Positions 10,243 through 22,800 of a stretch of 64,000 nucleotides of DNA are shown in pieces; position 1 is the first letter of the stretch; each line of letters begins with the position of its first letter. Location: positions 3,828,041-3,892,040 of the forward strand of contig CM038917.1 in assembly GCA_021904315.1 (NCBI GenBank), in the 5' to 3' direction. The translations under genes and the position numbers were made by a program. Origin of the DNA: Sphagnum magellanicum. Lineage: Eukaryota; Streptophyta; Sphagnopsida; Sphagnales; Sphagnaceae. Below the pieces are notes generated by a model that was not told the origin of the DNA, made no database searches, and worked only from the letters and a program-made list of their open reading frames with translations.

Positions 10243-11760
10243 TGATGTAGTGTGTACAAATTTCAACAATGATTGTGGACGTAAGAAAATAAAAAATCAA
10301 TAATCAAAAGACATAGTGGAAGTTACAAAAGAAATTACTGGCAAATGTAAATTAATGTTCACATTGCTTGGTGCATGAATATATATATAAACTTTAACAA
10401 ATATTAACTAAATCAACACCAACTAATTCTAGGATGTAAATTAATTAGTTGACATAAATTTGGATTAATCATCATCATTTGACTATAAATCATTAAAAAT
10501 TCTTCCAAAAGTTCACAAGTTTTTTTAACTACTTAATTGCTATAAATTAACGTTAAAACTAAAATGATCTTTAGTTAAATCGAAGATCAATTGATCACTT
10601 GATTTTGCTAACAACTAGGGGCGACATGTGAGATAATCCCATTCAATTCAAGGTTTGAAAACAAAAACCAAAGTTTAGTTGGCATGATGACAACACACCT
10701 ATTGCTCCTACTACACACCTTCTTGATGAACAATTGTGAAAATAACAAAATATTATTATATTTCCACAAATTATATGTGCCTAGGCTCTTGAAATCCTTC
10801 CAAATGGAATATCATATTGTAGGCTTCAAAAGCTTGGAAAGCTTGGAAAGATTAGCAATAAGGAAATGATTCAAAACAAGATCAACAATTTTCAAAAACA
10901 CTTCTAATGTCACTGCTACAAGTCCCACTGGGCCATACTCTTGATCCATGCAAACCTCATCAAAGACAATTACATTGATTTGTTTCCATAACTATGGCCG
11001 AAATGCCCATCATTTGATGCAAGGAAGTGCCTAAAAGCAAGCAAGTAAACAATCGGTCAATGGCCCTTCACTGTGAATTACTAGAGAATTATAATACATT
11101 CCATGCAACATATTTTTCGAATTTCTCCTATGTAAAACGAAGGTGTGATCATCATCTTGCATTCATCACCTTGGTTTCATGGTATGTTTTGTAATGGAGA
11201 TTCAAAGTGGTTGTTGTTTTCCAAATTAGCTATAAACTATTAATTACAATGTTGCACAAAACTAGCTAATCACCATCAATACTACTCGATACTATACTTC
11301 ATTCTAATATTATTGATGTTGAGTCTTTTTTTCTTATTTGTGATCCAAATTCTAGATTACATGTTTGATCAAACAATTCATCTTTTGGAACTAGTTGTAA
11401 TGAATAAAACATACAACCATGTACAATTCTTAAGGAAAAACATGACCATTACTAACAATGTTCCATTCTTCTTGTCCTAGGTTCTAAGAATTCTAACCTA
11501 TCATTTTTTTTCTCCCCTGCACAAGAATTGTACACCATAAGTTGGATTCACACCAAAGTTTAGTAAGGATGTTTTTTTTTCCCCATTTAACCCTCTCTTG
11601 AAGTGGGGGTTAAAATGACTAAAATATAAGCAATATATTAAGCTATGTGTTGTTCACACAAAAAAAAAGAAAAAGAAAAAAGTATGTTGGGTTAATTTAA
11701 CCCTATGTTGAATTGTTCACATTAAAGGGTTTTCCAAATTATGTAAAAAAATTTGGCAAC
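10243..11760. other. Non-coding AT-rich DNA
   Basis: It lies where a 5' LTR of the copia element would be expected, but no terminal repeat or primer-binding site was recognised. No gene. Confidence 0.45.
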
Positions 11761-11766
11761 TTGCAT

Positions 11767-11822
11767 GGGGAAATTTAGGAATTCTTTTCCATGCATGTTG
11801 CGCAAGATTCCTAAATTTCCCC
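11767..11822. repeat. Perfect 16-bp inverted repeat
   Basis: GGGGAAATTTAGGAAT (11767-11782) is perfectly complementary to ATTCCTAAATTTCCCC (11807-11822), with a 24-nt loop. It could form a cruciform or RNA hairpin. No gene is adjacent. Confidence 0.9.
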
Positions 11823-12515
11823 AAAGTTTTTCCACAAATAATCACTATAGAAATGTTTTCCATGATTTTTGATTTTTTTGGGCAACTTGGGAATTTTTAC
11901 GATGTCTAATAATTTCAAGTAGATTATATAAGTTTTAAAGTTTCAATTATGTTCAAAATTTTGGGGACATAACATACATGACAAGGTTTTAAAAAATAGT
12001 AGTTTGCAATTATGAAAATTGCAAGTGATGAATGGGTCAATGTAAGAAAAACAATGTGGCATACCCATTTTGGTTCATCCCCAAATTTCAATGATTTTGT
12101 TTAGCATATTCATAACCCTTAATATTGTCAATTAAAAATGGCCATCAAGTCAGACTTGAAATAATTTAGCACATGTTTATGTTGAAATGGGAATTCATAG
12201 AGCCATTAACAATCCCATGGTCACCAAAGCAAAGGAATGCCACAATGCTCACAATTGGTAAAAATATCACAATTCATTGCTCTCTCACTCACACAAAAGC
12301 ACCCATTTGCATTAGTGTGATTCAAAATTCAACTTCACATTATACATTCCTATTTGTTTTTTGAATGTAACAACCACTAGGCCTACATCTTCAAAAGCTA
12401 GTCCCTATAAGATTCCTAATCATATATAGGCAAGTTATTTAATCCTTTTCAAAATCCAAACATGGACCTCTCATGATACTTCCAAAATATTTGCAACATT
12501 GACAATTGAAGAGGT
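11823..12515. other. Non-coding AT-rich DNA
   Basis: Nothing recognisable. Confidence 0.45.
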
Positions 12516-12690
12516 AGTTATAAAAGCCGACCTTCAACCTTTAGGTGTGTATATGTTTGACTTGCAAGTCAAAATTGGCAAAATGGCTATGTATTCTTTC
12601 GCATAGAATTGAGAAGATATTTATAAAATCCAACCTTCAATGTTTAGGAATAGATGTTTGACTTGCAAGTCAAAAATGGCGAAATGGCTT
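12516..12690 (+). repeat. Tandem duplication (about 103-bp period)
   Basis: Two blocks starting near 12516 and 12619 share TTATAAAA, ACCTTCAA, TTTAGG, the palindrome TTGACTTGCAAGTCAA and GGC(A/G)AAATGGCT. They differ at about one position in six, so the duplication is old. Confidence 0.8.
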
Positions 12691-12731
12691 TGGCTTTTCT
12701 CACCTAGACCCATAGTGAGAGATTCCATAGT

Positions 12732-12782
12732 GGGGGGAAGACCATGGATTCTTTCACTATGGTCTTGGGTTTCCCCCCACCT
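12732..12782. repeat. Imperfect hairpin next to the tandem duplication
   Basis: GTGGGGGGAA...GACCAT pairs with ATGGTC...TTCCCCCCAC across a loop of about 13 nt, with a bulge of about 5-6 nt on the right arm. Confidence 0.75.
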
Positions 12783-12799
12783 AGGCCCATGGGTCTTGA

Positions 12800-14460
12800 G
12801 CAAATGATCACGTGCATATACTTTACATTAAGGTCAATTTATGTACATCCAACTTTTTTTTAAAATTTTAAAAATGTGTTTTTAAAAAGATCTTCCTATG
12901 CATCTTTGTTGTGACAATTGACTCAATAATTGGCAAAACACGAAAAAATGATATTTTATCAAATTTTTCATTTTTTAATTGTGTTATTTGATCACGCAAC
13001 GACAATCAAAGGAATTTGAATGCGGTGTAAGAGTGATATTGCAAGAATGGTAGTTGTTAACAACATTTGAACATAATCAAATTATATTGTTCTAATGTCA
13101 ATGAAAAATCACCTCACAAACTTGTTGCTTGTGTGTTTTTTTTTTTTTCATTATTCCATCTTTTCCATTGGTTTAAAAAATAGCTATCAAATGGCCCTTG
13201 AATGAATTCCATGTTGAATATATCTTTCAATTGTATCAAACATATAATACCTTGGGACATCATTGAAGCACAAATGTTGTGACAGAGTTTTAAAAAATCC
13301 TATGGTTAGGATTATTATTGGAGAAGGTGAAAGCATAATAAAATAAAATAACCAATTTACCTTTGATCATTTTATAACAAAGTAGACATAAATTAGATTT
13401 TTCCTAATTTTTAACATTAAGAGTCTTGTGTTTGAAAAGACAAGTATCAACATTAGATTTCTAAATTCATTGTGCATTATAATATTATTTTTGTCACATC
13501 TCGAAACAAATCACCTCATTGGATACACAAATGTGAAACAAACATCATGTGAAATTCATGCACAATAATGAAAGGTCCATTGGATGACATATTTCTCTAG
13601 AAAATTTATGAAGTTGGACAATGGATGACAAAAATTTAATTGTTAGAAATGGAATATAACAAAAAATAAGTTGAAAGCTAAGAAAATAGTAAAAAGTATA
13701 TTAATTGGTGAAGATGGCTTACAAATCCAAGAAGTCAAATTTAGGAAACCAAATGGATGAAATTGAAGGATAGGAAAGATGAGATTTGAGAAAGCAATAA
13801 CATTCAATGACATGTACGGATTACAAATCTTGAAAATCAAGAAATACATTGGATGAAATAAAACCAAATTTTTTTCTTAATTAAAATTCAAGATTAAAAA
13901 ATGATAAAAAATAAAAGTTAGAAGAAAAACTTTAAAATCTGAAAAAGACAAGAGATGAAATGAAGGCCAAGGAAGATGAATCCAAAAGGTTGAACAAACC
14001 AATAGTAAAAATCCCAAAATGAATATACGTGAATGAAAACTTTCACAAAAATTTGTCCTTTTTTCATGTATCTATGCTTTTACAACACTTTAGCAAAAGA
14101 GATCCTGTCTTTGGCCTGCCATTGATTGGGCCTGCCTTTGTCCTCTTGTCTCATGCTGGGTTTTGGGCCTAGTGTAAACAACTCCCTTTTTTATTTCTAT
14201 GTGCAGTGGTGTGTCTTTTCAATGTATGGGCGCTGATTCTGAGTACATGAACATGTGCAACATGGAGATTTAACTATTACTCTTGAAGTAGAACATGGGA
14301 GTGCAGCTGACACAAGAGCTTGGCTCACTATTTTGTATAGTATTTGGAGCATAGTACAAATCTAACTCAATCAGTGTCAGATTGACTATCCAACTGAATC
14401 TCTGCATCAAAGTTAGCCTTCATGAATGGTGACCACTGTGTGTGTGTGTGTGTGTGTTTG
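12800..14460. other. Non-coding AT-rich DNA with a TG microsatellite
   Basis: No credible gene. A (TG)n run lies at about 14438-14457. The short frames here are chance. Confidence 0.5.
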
Positions 14461-14464
14461 TTTT

Positions 14465-14670
14465 TTTTGGCCCTGCCTTGTATGGTAGGGATATTGTGTT
14501 GAGAATCATTATAGAGTGTAGTAGCTTCAAGGGATTTTGCCTCCTAGAGACTAGGTGAGATGATTCATCCTAATTTGGTTTGTAAAAAGATTCACATTCA
14601 TCTTTTCACCTTTTATTTTCTCTGCCCCCTCCTCTCAAATGTGCACCCAGCACCCAAGTAATTGAACCCA
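14465..14670. repeat. Dispersed repeat C, copy 1
   Basis: Shares ATATTGTGTT..GA..TCATTATAGAGT.TAGTAG...AGGGATTTTG with 15585-15665, and in both copies a B-box-like GGTTCAATT(A/C)C occurs on the minus strand about 130-140 bases further on (near 14660 and 15780). The combination suggests a short retroposon family, but no A box could be placed with confidence. Confidence 0.55.
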
Positions 14671-15584
14671 CAAAACTAAAACATGAAACTATTTTTTTTT
14701 CAAAAATGATTATGGAACCCATCATAAACAAAAAATTCATGTAATTCTTTCGAAATGTGACAATGTGATTGAAAATGTTCAAATACACATGTCATGATGA
14801 GTTTTTTTTTTTGGTTCAAAATTTTGCACAAATGTGAAAAATAAATATGAAAAGAGAATATTTGATCATTTTTAAAAAGAAAAAAATCATTAAATTTATA
14901 AAAAATTGAAAATCATGTTGCAACATTTCCCTATAGGTCTAGTATCAAGATTTTAAATGTTTATTTAGGTTGTTAGAACATGTCATCATTTAATGTGATA
15001 TCACTTTTGGGTTCCTCTTAACTAAAGTGTTATTAACAAATGAAAAAAAAATCATGACAATTTTTCTTTTTTAACAACATGATGATATACATTAAAATAG
15101 ATTTAAAAAAATTTCCCTAGTTATGACCAAATTATCATACAATATCAATCGTTGATATTAAATTAGTGTCAGGGCCACTGTGTATAATGCACCTTGTTTT
15201 TTTCTCAAAAAATATCCCTTGTGGCACTAGTGTCCCCCTTTGATACCCTCTTCGATGCCTTGCTTTTTACTACCTATCTTTAATTTCAGCCACAATGGGA
15301 ATGAAAATACAAAATTAGGGATGAGAATTTTTTAAAAAAAATACCAGAAAATTAGTTGTAACTTGTCAAAGACCTTCAAAAGCTATATCAACCCAGGCAC
15401 CCAGACCCACCAAACGAACTATAATCACAACACACTCTAAACACCATAACAAAAGGCAAATCTCATGCTGAGCTCACACCAGAGCTCAAATGGACAGAGA
15501 TGACAACACTGGAGCAAACTAGCTTTCCCACCAATTTTGGCACTGCATGGTAGTGTGGCAGTGACAAGACCCGAAGTGGGCTTG

Positions 15585-15800
15585 GGCTTTGTTGGCCTTG
15601 CCTACCAAGGCATGGATATTGTGTTTAGATTCATTATAGAGTATAGTAGATTAAGGGATTTTGGGTGGAGCTTATGGAAAACTTTATTGTCTCTAATTTT
15701 TTTTGGGACCTTCATAACCTCCAAATTTAACCCTTTTATAAATTATTAGTGGAGTTGGAGATGCTTGTGACTGGAATTGAACCCTGGATTTCCCCCACCC
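15585..15800. repeat. Dispersed repeat C, copy 2
   Basis: Partner of 14465-14670, in the same orientation and about 1.1 kb away. The match is best over 15605-15665. The minus strand has GGTTCAATTCC near 15772-15785. Confidence 0.55.
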
Positions 15801-16432
15801 TAGAGGGGTCTCCACTTTCCACCCACACACACAAGAACTCCGTATAGCAATCATGTTGTGTGAGTTTGTCATTTTGGCCATAAGTTTGCACAGGGTAGTG
15901 AACTGACAAGAGCTGCACTAAAAAACAAATGACTGCTTTTGATTGGCCAATGATAATAAGGATTGGCCCAGGGGGAGAGACTTAAGTGGTCTTTGTGTTT
16001 AGACTATTTGGCCCATTGCAAAAAAAAAGTTGAAACTATGGAGCCTCCTCAAAATAGAAGATTCTATGGAAAGATGGAATTCGTCCCCCTTTGGCCCACC
16101 TATTTGGGTGAGAAGGGGAGGACCTTGGGCAAAACATATGGGATTAAAGTGAGGTGCTATTGGGAACACCCTTGGGGAACATATTGGGAACTTAGAGAAT
16201 GTATTGAGAACTTGATGGGAACCCATTGAGAACTTGAAGAGAATGTGATGGGAACAAAGGAAAAATGAAAAAAAAAATCCTCCCCCCATCAAAAACTTAA
16301 AAGAAAGAAAGAAAAAAAAAAGAGGAATTATTTCAGGAATTCCCCAAACCATCAGCTGTTACGTACACAAAAATACGTGGCCATAGTTGGGCATTAGGCC
16401 TTGGAAAATGTCCTTGGATGTGCGGTTCAGGC
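15800..16432. other. Non-coding DNA with degenerate short repeats
   Basis: About 16156-16256 holds several imperfect copies of a 20-25-base unit containing ATTG(G/A)GAACTTGA. No gene. Confidence 0.5.
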
Positions 16433-17343
16433 CAGTGTTGGGCGGGTATCACAAATATTCCTGGGTATCACTTGGGCATCCCAGTCTGACCTTTCAGGGT
16501 ATCATCATGAGTGATACCCAGGATAAAAATTGAACTATCGGTTCTCACTTGTGTGAGAACTGGATGTGACAATTGACTTTTAAAAAAGAACAAAAAAATA
16601 ATTTGAGAATTGTGTAAAATTTGACCTCTTAGCCGGGTCAGAGTCTAGGTCAGAGTCTCAAGGTTTAGCCGCCATAAAAAATTAGTACAAGCAATAAAAG
16701 AAAGTTATGAACATTCAACTTAATTATGTTTCTATGCAAAGTGGAACAATGTTTTCCTTACTGGATCTTGTAGATCATTCATGGACCATGGGTTTAAACT
16801 TTGGAAGTATGGTGTTAAGTCAGTCTCAAAATCTTCCACTAGGTCTAATTTGCCTTGGGAAATGGGATACCAAGGGAGGGCTAGTATTTGGTGGTAGGTA
16901 CTTATTAATGGTAGGTCAAGTCAAATGGTATTGATGTTTGGAGAGTTTATTTTAAGTGATAATTTATTTTTAAAATCTTTCAAAAACTTTTGAATCAGAG
17001 GTCTTTTGATTTTGAATTTTTTTCAAAAAGCCAGAGTTATTCGTTTAAAAAAAAATCAAATCAATAATTACTTAATTTTAATTTTAATTTTAAAATTTGA
17101 TTAAAAACTACAAAATAATACTCCATTTGTGAGAACCGGCAAAGGATATTCAGCTGTTCTCAAAATTTTGAGAACCAACATTGTGAAAAGATGGTTTAAA
17201 AAAAAATAAAAATAAAATGTTGATACCCTTACCCGATTAAAAAATTTTAAATTTTTTTAGGAGAACCGGACCCTTTTGTAAATTACTTTGTGAAAACCGG
17301 ACTCGATGAGTATTATAGAATTGTGATGCCCGCCCAACACTTG
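16433..17343. mobile_element. Non-autonomous hAT-like DNA transposon
   Basis: The left end CAGTGTTGGGCGGGTATCAC and the right end, in reverse complement CAAGTGTTGGGCGGGCATCA, form terminal inverted repeats of about 20 bases; the right one has one extra base near its tip. The 8 bases outside each end are GTTCAGGC (16425-16432) and GTTCTGGC (17344-17351), an 8-bp target duplication with one mismatch, the length made by hAT transposases. The interior (911 bp in all) has no transposase, but has several copies of GAGAACC/GGTTCTC near both ends, as hAT elements often do. The frame at 16707-16934 has no recognised domain. Confidence 0.8.
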
Positions 17344-17351
17344 GTTCTGGC

Positions 17352-17876
17352 CTTCATTCCTAGGCCATAATTAGCTGCTGTCAGTCTTACACATAATGGC
17401 ATAATATACACTACTATAGAAAGAAAAGAAATGGATGGTGTGAATTACGCCAGGAATTATGCCGGGTAGTTTCAGATCTACCACACCATCGACCTTTATC
17501 CACCTGAAATTACTCCCTTCCTATAAGTCAGATCAAAAACCAGGGTTTAATTATTGTTACTATTCACACACCAAGATTCGTTTCAGTAACTAATAAAACA
17601 ACTGGCAGAGCATCTATCTGGGAATCTGGGACGTGTGTGGTATGTTTACATCGTGACCTTTGGATTTCTCCCTTTTTTCAATAACAAAAATAAATAAATA
17701 TTTTGTGGGTAGGTAGTAAGTAGCTAGTTCAACCATGTGTGTGTGTTTTTTTTTGTTTTTCAACTTTGTGATTTTGCTCAATTGGCAATCATCCATAAGT
17801 ATATTTAGCCAAATTGGAAAATATTAAAAAATATGTAAGTAGAAAATCTTTAAAACCCCTTTCATATTGTCAGCAG
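17352..17876. other. Distal upstream region of the methionine synthase gene
   Basis: No gene and no clear element. AT-rich, with a (GT)n/T-rich patch at about 17736-17760. Confidence 0.4.
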
Positions 17877-18229
17877 TTGTTGTGATTTTGGGCGATTTTA
17901 AAAATTAAAATCTCATTTCTTGAAGAATTTTATTTTAAAACGTGGAATTTGTAACAGAATATTCCTTTTCTAAAGTTTTTTTTTTTGGGGAAACATGGCG
18001 AAAATTCGCTCGCCATCGAAAAAAAATCTGAGTTCCAGTGAACTATATTCTAGGCAATTGTTGCGATTTCTGACGATTTTTTAAATTAGAATTTTCATTT
18101 CTTGACGATTTTTATTTTAAAACATGGAATTCGCGACAGATTATTCTTTTTTCTTAAAGATTTTGTTTTGGGAAAAATGGCGATTCGCTCGCCACCCAAA
18201 AAATTTACTGAGTTCGGCGGACTGTGAAA
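17877..18229 (+). promoter_or_regulatory. Tandem duplication (period about 180 bp) in the methionine synthase promoter region
   Basis: Unit 1 (17877-18048) and unit 2 (18058-18229) align over their full length, sharing TTGTTG(T/C)GATTT, TTATTTTAAAAC(G/A)TGGAATT, the AT-hook-like runs and CTGAGTTC. Each unit contains a short hairpin with arms (A)TGGCGA / TCGCCA(T): 17995-18016 and 18178-18194. The duplication ends about 95 bases before the likely TATA box, so it doubles any proximal upstream elements. Confidence 0.75.
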
Positions 18230-18324
18230 GGTAGGTTTCCTTGTGGATGAAACATCCATGAAGAAGGCACGAGAACTTGGCGTTAAGTGAAGGTGGAAGA
18301 AAGGAATGAGAAAATACAGCAGGC

Positions 18325-18562
18325 TTTATAGATAGCGTTTCCGCAGCGTTTCAAGTCTCTTTCCCGATTCCTCGCTTTCTCGTCTCCGCCATCGCTCGCT
18401 CTTTTGTAGCAGCGGCGGTTTCTCGCGTTCTCTCGTCTCCTCCATCGCTCGCTCTTGCAAGCAGCGGCGGTTTCTGGAAACGTTAGGGAAGAAGAAATCG
18501 GTGTAGACAACAAGGAACGTGACAAAGAGCAACTGGTCGCAGTTTTTCTTCTTCCCTCTCAG
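18325..18562 (+). promoter_or_regulatory. Core promoter and 5' untranslated exon of the methionine synthase gene
   Basis: TTTATAGATA at 18325-18334 is the best TATA-box candidate, with a GC- and CT-rich leader starting about 25-35 bases later. The leader contains a 53-bp-period tandem duplication (TCTCGTCTCC(G/T)CCATCGC at 18378 and 18431, each followed by AGCAGCGGCGGTTTCT). A leader intron is likely, from a donor at 18563 (AG/GTCTGT) to an acceptor at 19810 (GGCAG/GTTTGCC), about 1.25 kb, since no other open frame joins the promoter to the start codon. The exact donor is uncertain. Confidence 0.5.
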
Positions 18563-18749
18563 GTCTGTACATGCCTGGCTACCTTTTTTTCGAGCTTTTT
18601 CTAGAACTCTGTTTCTTGAGGTTTTAGCTACAGTACCTTTTGTTCCAGGAACCTTTGCTTTCTTTTTTCTCTTCGAACCCTTGTTTGCTCCACCTTCTGA
18701 ACGCGCCTTTGCTTTCAGATACTTCCTGTTTCTGCCGGAGTTGCAGTAT

Positions 18750-18751
<2 letters not shown>

Positions 18752-18786
<35 letters not shown>

Positions 18787-18791
18787 ATATA
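18752..18791 (+). repeat. (GA)n microsatellite in the leader intron
   Basis: About 30 bases of GA dinucleotides are followed by a short TATATATA run. GA repeats near plant transcription starts can bind GAGA-binding (BBR/BPC) factors; whether this one does is not visible. Confidence 0.85.
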
Positions 18792-19834
18792 TATGTATCT
18801 TTCTTGGTAAATGCCTTTGTGTTCTTTGGCTACATTGTTTCTGTCTGAGGTTTTGTGGCTTGTTTCTTGCTCGCTGGTGTACGGCGTGGTACTGTGACTC
18901 TGGATCTGTATCTGTTTCGCTTCAGAGATTTCGGCGATGTGTCAGAGATCTATCGTGTTTGCGGTATGCAGTTAGCATACTAACTTTGCAGCTCTAGAAT
19001 GTGTTTCCACGATCCGTGACAGTCTAGGACGATTATCATGACTTCTTCGTTTTTTATTTTCTTTTGCTTCTTGATTCGATTGACTTCAAGGCTTCAATAT
19101 GATCCTTTTTTCCTTTTTTCCTCTTTTTTCTTTTTTTTTTCAATATTGATCTGTCGTGCTTTTGGCTTTCACCATCTCGAATGGCCTCTTGTAAGCTTTG
19201 CAGATCTCCTATTTGTTTGCTGCAATGCAGTGGATTCACCAGCATTACCTTCGGCAGTAAACCCTTTCAGATGTCTTCTCATTTTCCTTATCTCAGATTT
19301 GTACTGTTTTTCCTCTTGAAGATCTGTCATGTGTACACTCTCTTGCCCACTGGTGTGACTATACATTTCACCATCATGAATGTCTTCCTTGAGTTTTTTC
19401 AATGTACAGACCATGTCAGATTCAAAGCCTTGAGTACTTTGATCTAGTTCCTTGTGAAAGAACTGTTAAGCTTCTTTGATGTCTGGATCCTGGTCTATTG
19501 ATCCAGAGTTCATCTTTGTATTTCATAACACTGGCCAGCACTTGCTGACTTGTTTGTGAGAGGCAGTGAGCATACTGTGCTGTGTCTGTGAGGATGTTTT
19601 GGTTTCTTCCTACCACAAGATTTAATGGAGATTTGGCTGATTTGGTTGTGTGATTGAACTATGGCATGAGATCAACAGTATCACTGCAATGACAGGTGTA
19701 TTCAAGGGTCTGGAGGGTTTGGGTTTGTTGTTGAACTTAAACCTGCTTTTACAAGTGCATCCTTCTTCTTGCTCTTGTGTTGATCTGGTGTTGGTTGGAT
19801 CCTGTGGCAGGTTTGCCAAGTAGTACCTATAGCC

Positions 19835-22800
19835 ATGGCTTCTCATGTGGTTGGATACCCTCGTATGGGTCCCAAGAGGGAGCTCAAGTTTGCATTGGAG
19901 TCATTCTGGGATGGAAAGACCTCTGCTGCTGACCTTGAGGCTGTTGCCAAGGACTTAAGAGCTTCAATCTGGAAGCAAACGGCAGATGCTGGAGTCACAC
20001 TGATTCCCAGCAACACCTTCTCCTACTATGATCAGGTCTTGGACACCACAGCTCTTGTTGGAGCTGTGCCTCCCTTGTATGGCTGGACTGGGGGTGACAT
20101 TGGGCTTGATATCTACTTCTCTATGGCCCGTGGTAATGCAACCAAGCCTGCTATGGAAATGACCAAGTGGTTCGACACCAACTAGTAAGTCTGGCATACT
20201 ATCTATCATCTGTGAAGCATGCATCCAGTAGGTACTAGTTTCTTCTATGTGTCAAAGGCATTTATGTTGTAGCTTGGGTGCCAGCCAACCATCTTGTGTT
20301 GAAGGCCTGGAATCTTGTTTGTTGGGACCAATAGGGTGGTCACTAAGTGATTGGCATCACATGTGGGTACTTCAGTTGTCAAGAACAGATTTGTCAGAAG
20401 TGCAGCCTTAGTTATAAAAAGAAAGTCTTTAATGTCTTTGCTCTGGGTTTAACATGTGCGTTTGGTGGTATGCAGTCATTTCATTGTCCCAGAACTTGGC
20501 CCAGAGACTAAGTTTTCATACTCATCCAGGAAGGCTGTGAATGAGTACAAGGAAGCCAAGGAGGTAGAGCTAATACCTGTCCTAGTATTCAGTCGCATAA
20601 TTGGGGTACACTTGTTGTGAATACTGGTGAATACTTCATTGTGACATTGCTTCTCATGTAAAATGCTTGTGTATTGCAGCTTGGAATTGAGACTGTTCCA
20701 GTGCTTGTTGGCCCAGTCACCTACCTGCTCCTTGCTAAGGCTCAAAAGGGTGCACCCAAGGGCTTTGATCTTTTGTCCCTTCTTGACTCCATTCTACCAG
20801 TCTACAAGTAAATCTGGCAAAATCCTTCAGACCCTTCTGCATTCAAAGTCATGGAACTATTTACTCTCTGGTGTTGGAGTAAACATATACATTTCAGATG
20901 CTAGAAATGTATATGTTTACATATTTATTGCAAGGGTTGTTAGAAGCTCTATCTCAAAAATTTGGCTAATTATGCTAATGCCTGCAACAGGGAAGCAATT
21001 GGAGAACTGAAGGAAGCTGGTGCAAAGTGGGTACAGCTGGATGAGCCAGCCCTTGTCTTGGATCTTGAGGCCTCCAAGCTTGAGGCATTCAAGAAGGCTT
21101 ACTCATTCCTTGGAGCAGACCTTGGTGGTGTGAAGTTGCTTTTGGAGACCTACTTTGCAGACATCCCTGCTGCTGCATACAAGTAAGTCCTTTCAGATAT
21201 GGAGCTCAGTTCAACAAACTTTTTATGTGCAGCGCCTGTGATTTTTCAAGCAATTTCCTGTTGGTTTGCTATGCTGCCATGGGAATCGGTTCAGCATTGA
21301 TATAGTATTGGGCTCACTTAGAATCTCAACAGTTAGAAGTTCACGCTGGAAATAAAGTATCCTGTCTTTGTTTCTTGCAATAACCAGGATGTTTTAAAAA
21401 CCAGCTATGCAAATCTTCCTATGTTTTTGCTTTTACTCTTATTCTTAGTATCTTCTATATTGTGCCCATGACCTACCAGTGATTACCAGTTTGCTAATTG
21501 GTTTGTGAGATGTCAGGACAATTATTGATTTGGAGCATGTATCAGCTATTGGAGTTGACCTTGTCCGTGGAGCTAAGACTCTTGATCTCATCAAGGAGTT
21601 TGGTGTTGGTGGAAAGATCATCTTTGCTGGAGTTGTAGATGGCCGCAACATCTGGGCCAATGACTTGGCTGCCTCTCTCAATCTTGTTGAAGAGTTGCAG
21701 CGGGCTCTTGGGAAAGGTATTTAATTCTTAATGTAGCTCTTTCTCTAATTAGTTCAAATAGTCTAAAAGGAACAATTGAATGGAATACATTTCAGCTGCA
21801 ATGTAAATGGATCTACTGTGTGGAAAAAATTAAATTTGATAGCCATGTCTGAGTAATGCATTTAGTCTTGGATTTCAACGTGCTGCAATTCTCCTCCTCC
21901 ATCTATCTTCACAGGTGTTTTTGCCATGGTGTTAATACTGTTGTCTCATCTGGAGCCTTTGTTAATTACAATCCTGTTGTGTGAACTATCTGGAATCAGT
22001 GAACAAATGCTGTGTTGTGTATTAAACTGCCATGTTGAACTGTCTCTTAAAATGTTCTCTGTAGTATGTGTCACAGGACAAGACTTATTGTTGGTACAAG
22101 CTGCTCATTGTGGAAGATTAACACATTGTTTGTGTCCACGAGCTTAAGCTCAATTGTGTCTTGTTTCTATAGCATCTCACCATGTCAAGACACAGACGTG
22201 ATGGATACAAGGTCAAAAGCTTTACCAGCATATCACTCTTATTCTCAAAAATGAGTGCAACTGGATTTCATTGGAAAATGCTGGTTCTTTGCAGAAAATG
22301 TGGTGGTGTCAACATCATGCTCTCTGCTCCACTCAGCAGTTGATTTGAAGAATGAGACCAAACTGGATGCTGAACTTAAGTCATGGCTTGCATTTGCTGC
22401 TCAAAAGTTGTTAGAAGTTGTTGCACTTGCAAGTGCCGCAGCTGGCAAGAAGGATGAGGTATGATGCTTTCTATCAACCTCCAGGCTATGCTATGACATG
22501 TGTTTGTTATGCATCTGGTCTCACAGTCACTTTGCCCCACGACCTTCAAAATGAGGGCATCAACAAGTAGAAAGTGAATGCTGACTGAAATTGTTGTCTG
22601 GATCCAACTTGGGTATTGACACTGCTAATCAACTAATTATGATACCCAGCATGTGTTTTCTTTTAGGCACTGATTTGACATTGACTCTATGATCTTTTAT
22701 CTGTGTTCAGCTATGTTGGGGGTCTGTGGTCCTTGTGACCTTGTAAGTGATGTTCAAATTGGTGGATCTTACTCTCTCCATAAGGTGTCCAGATATGCTG

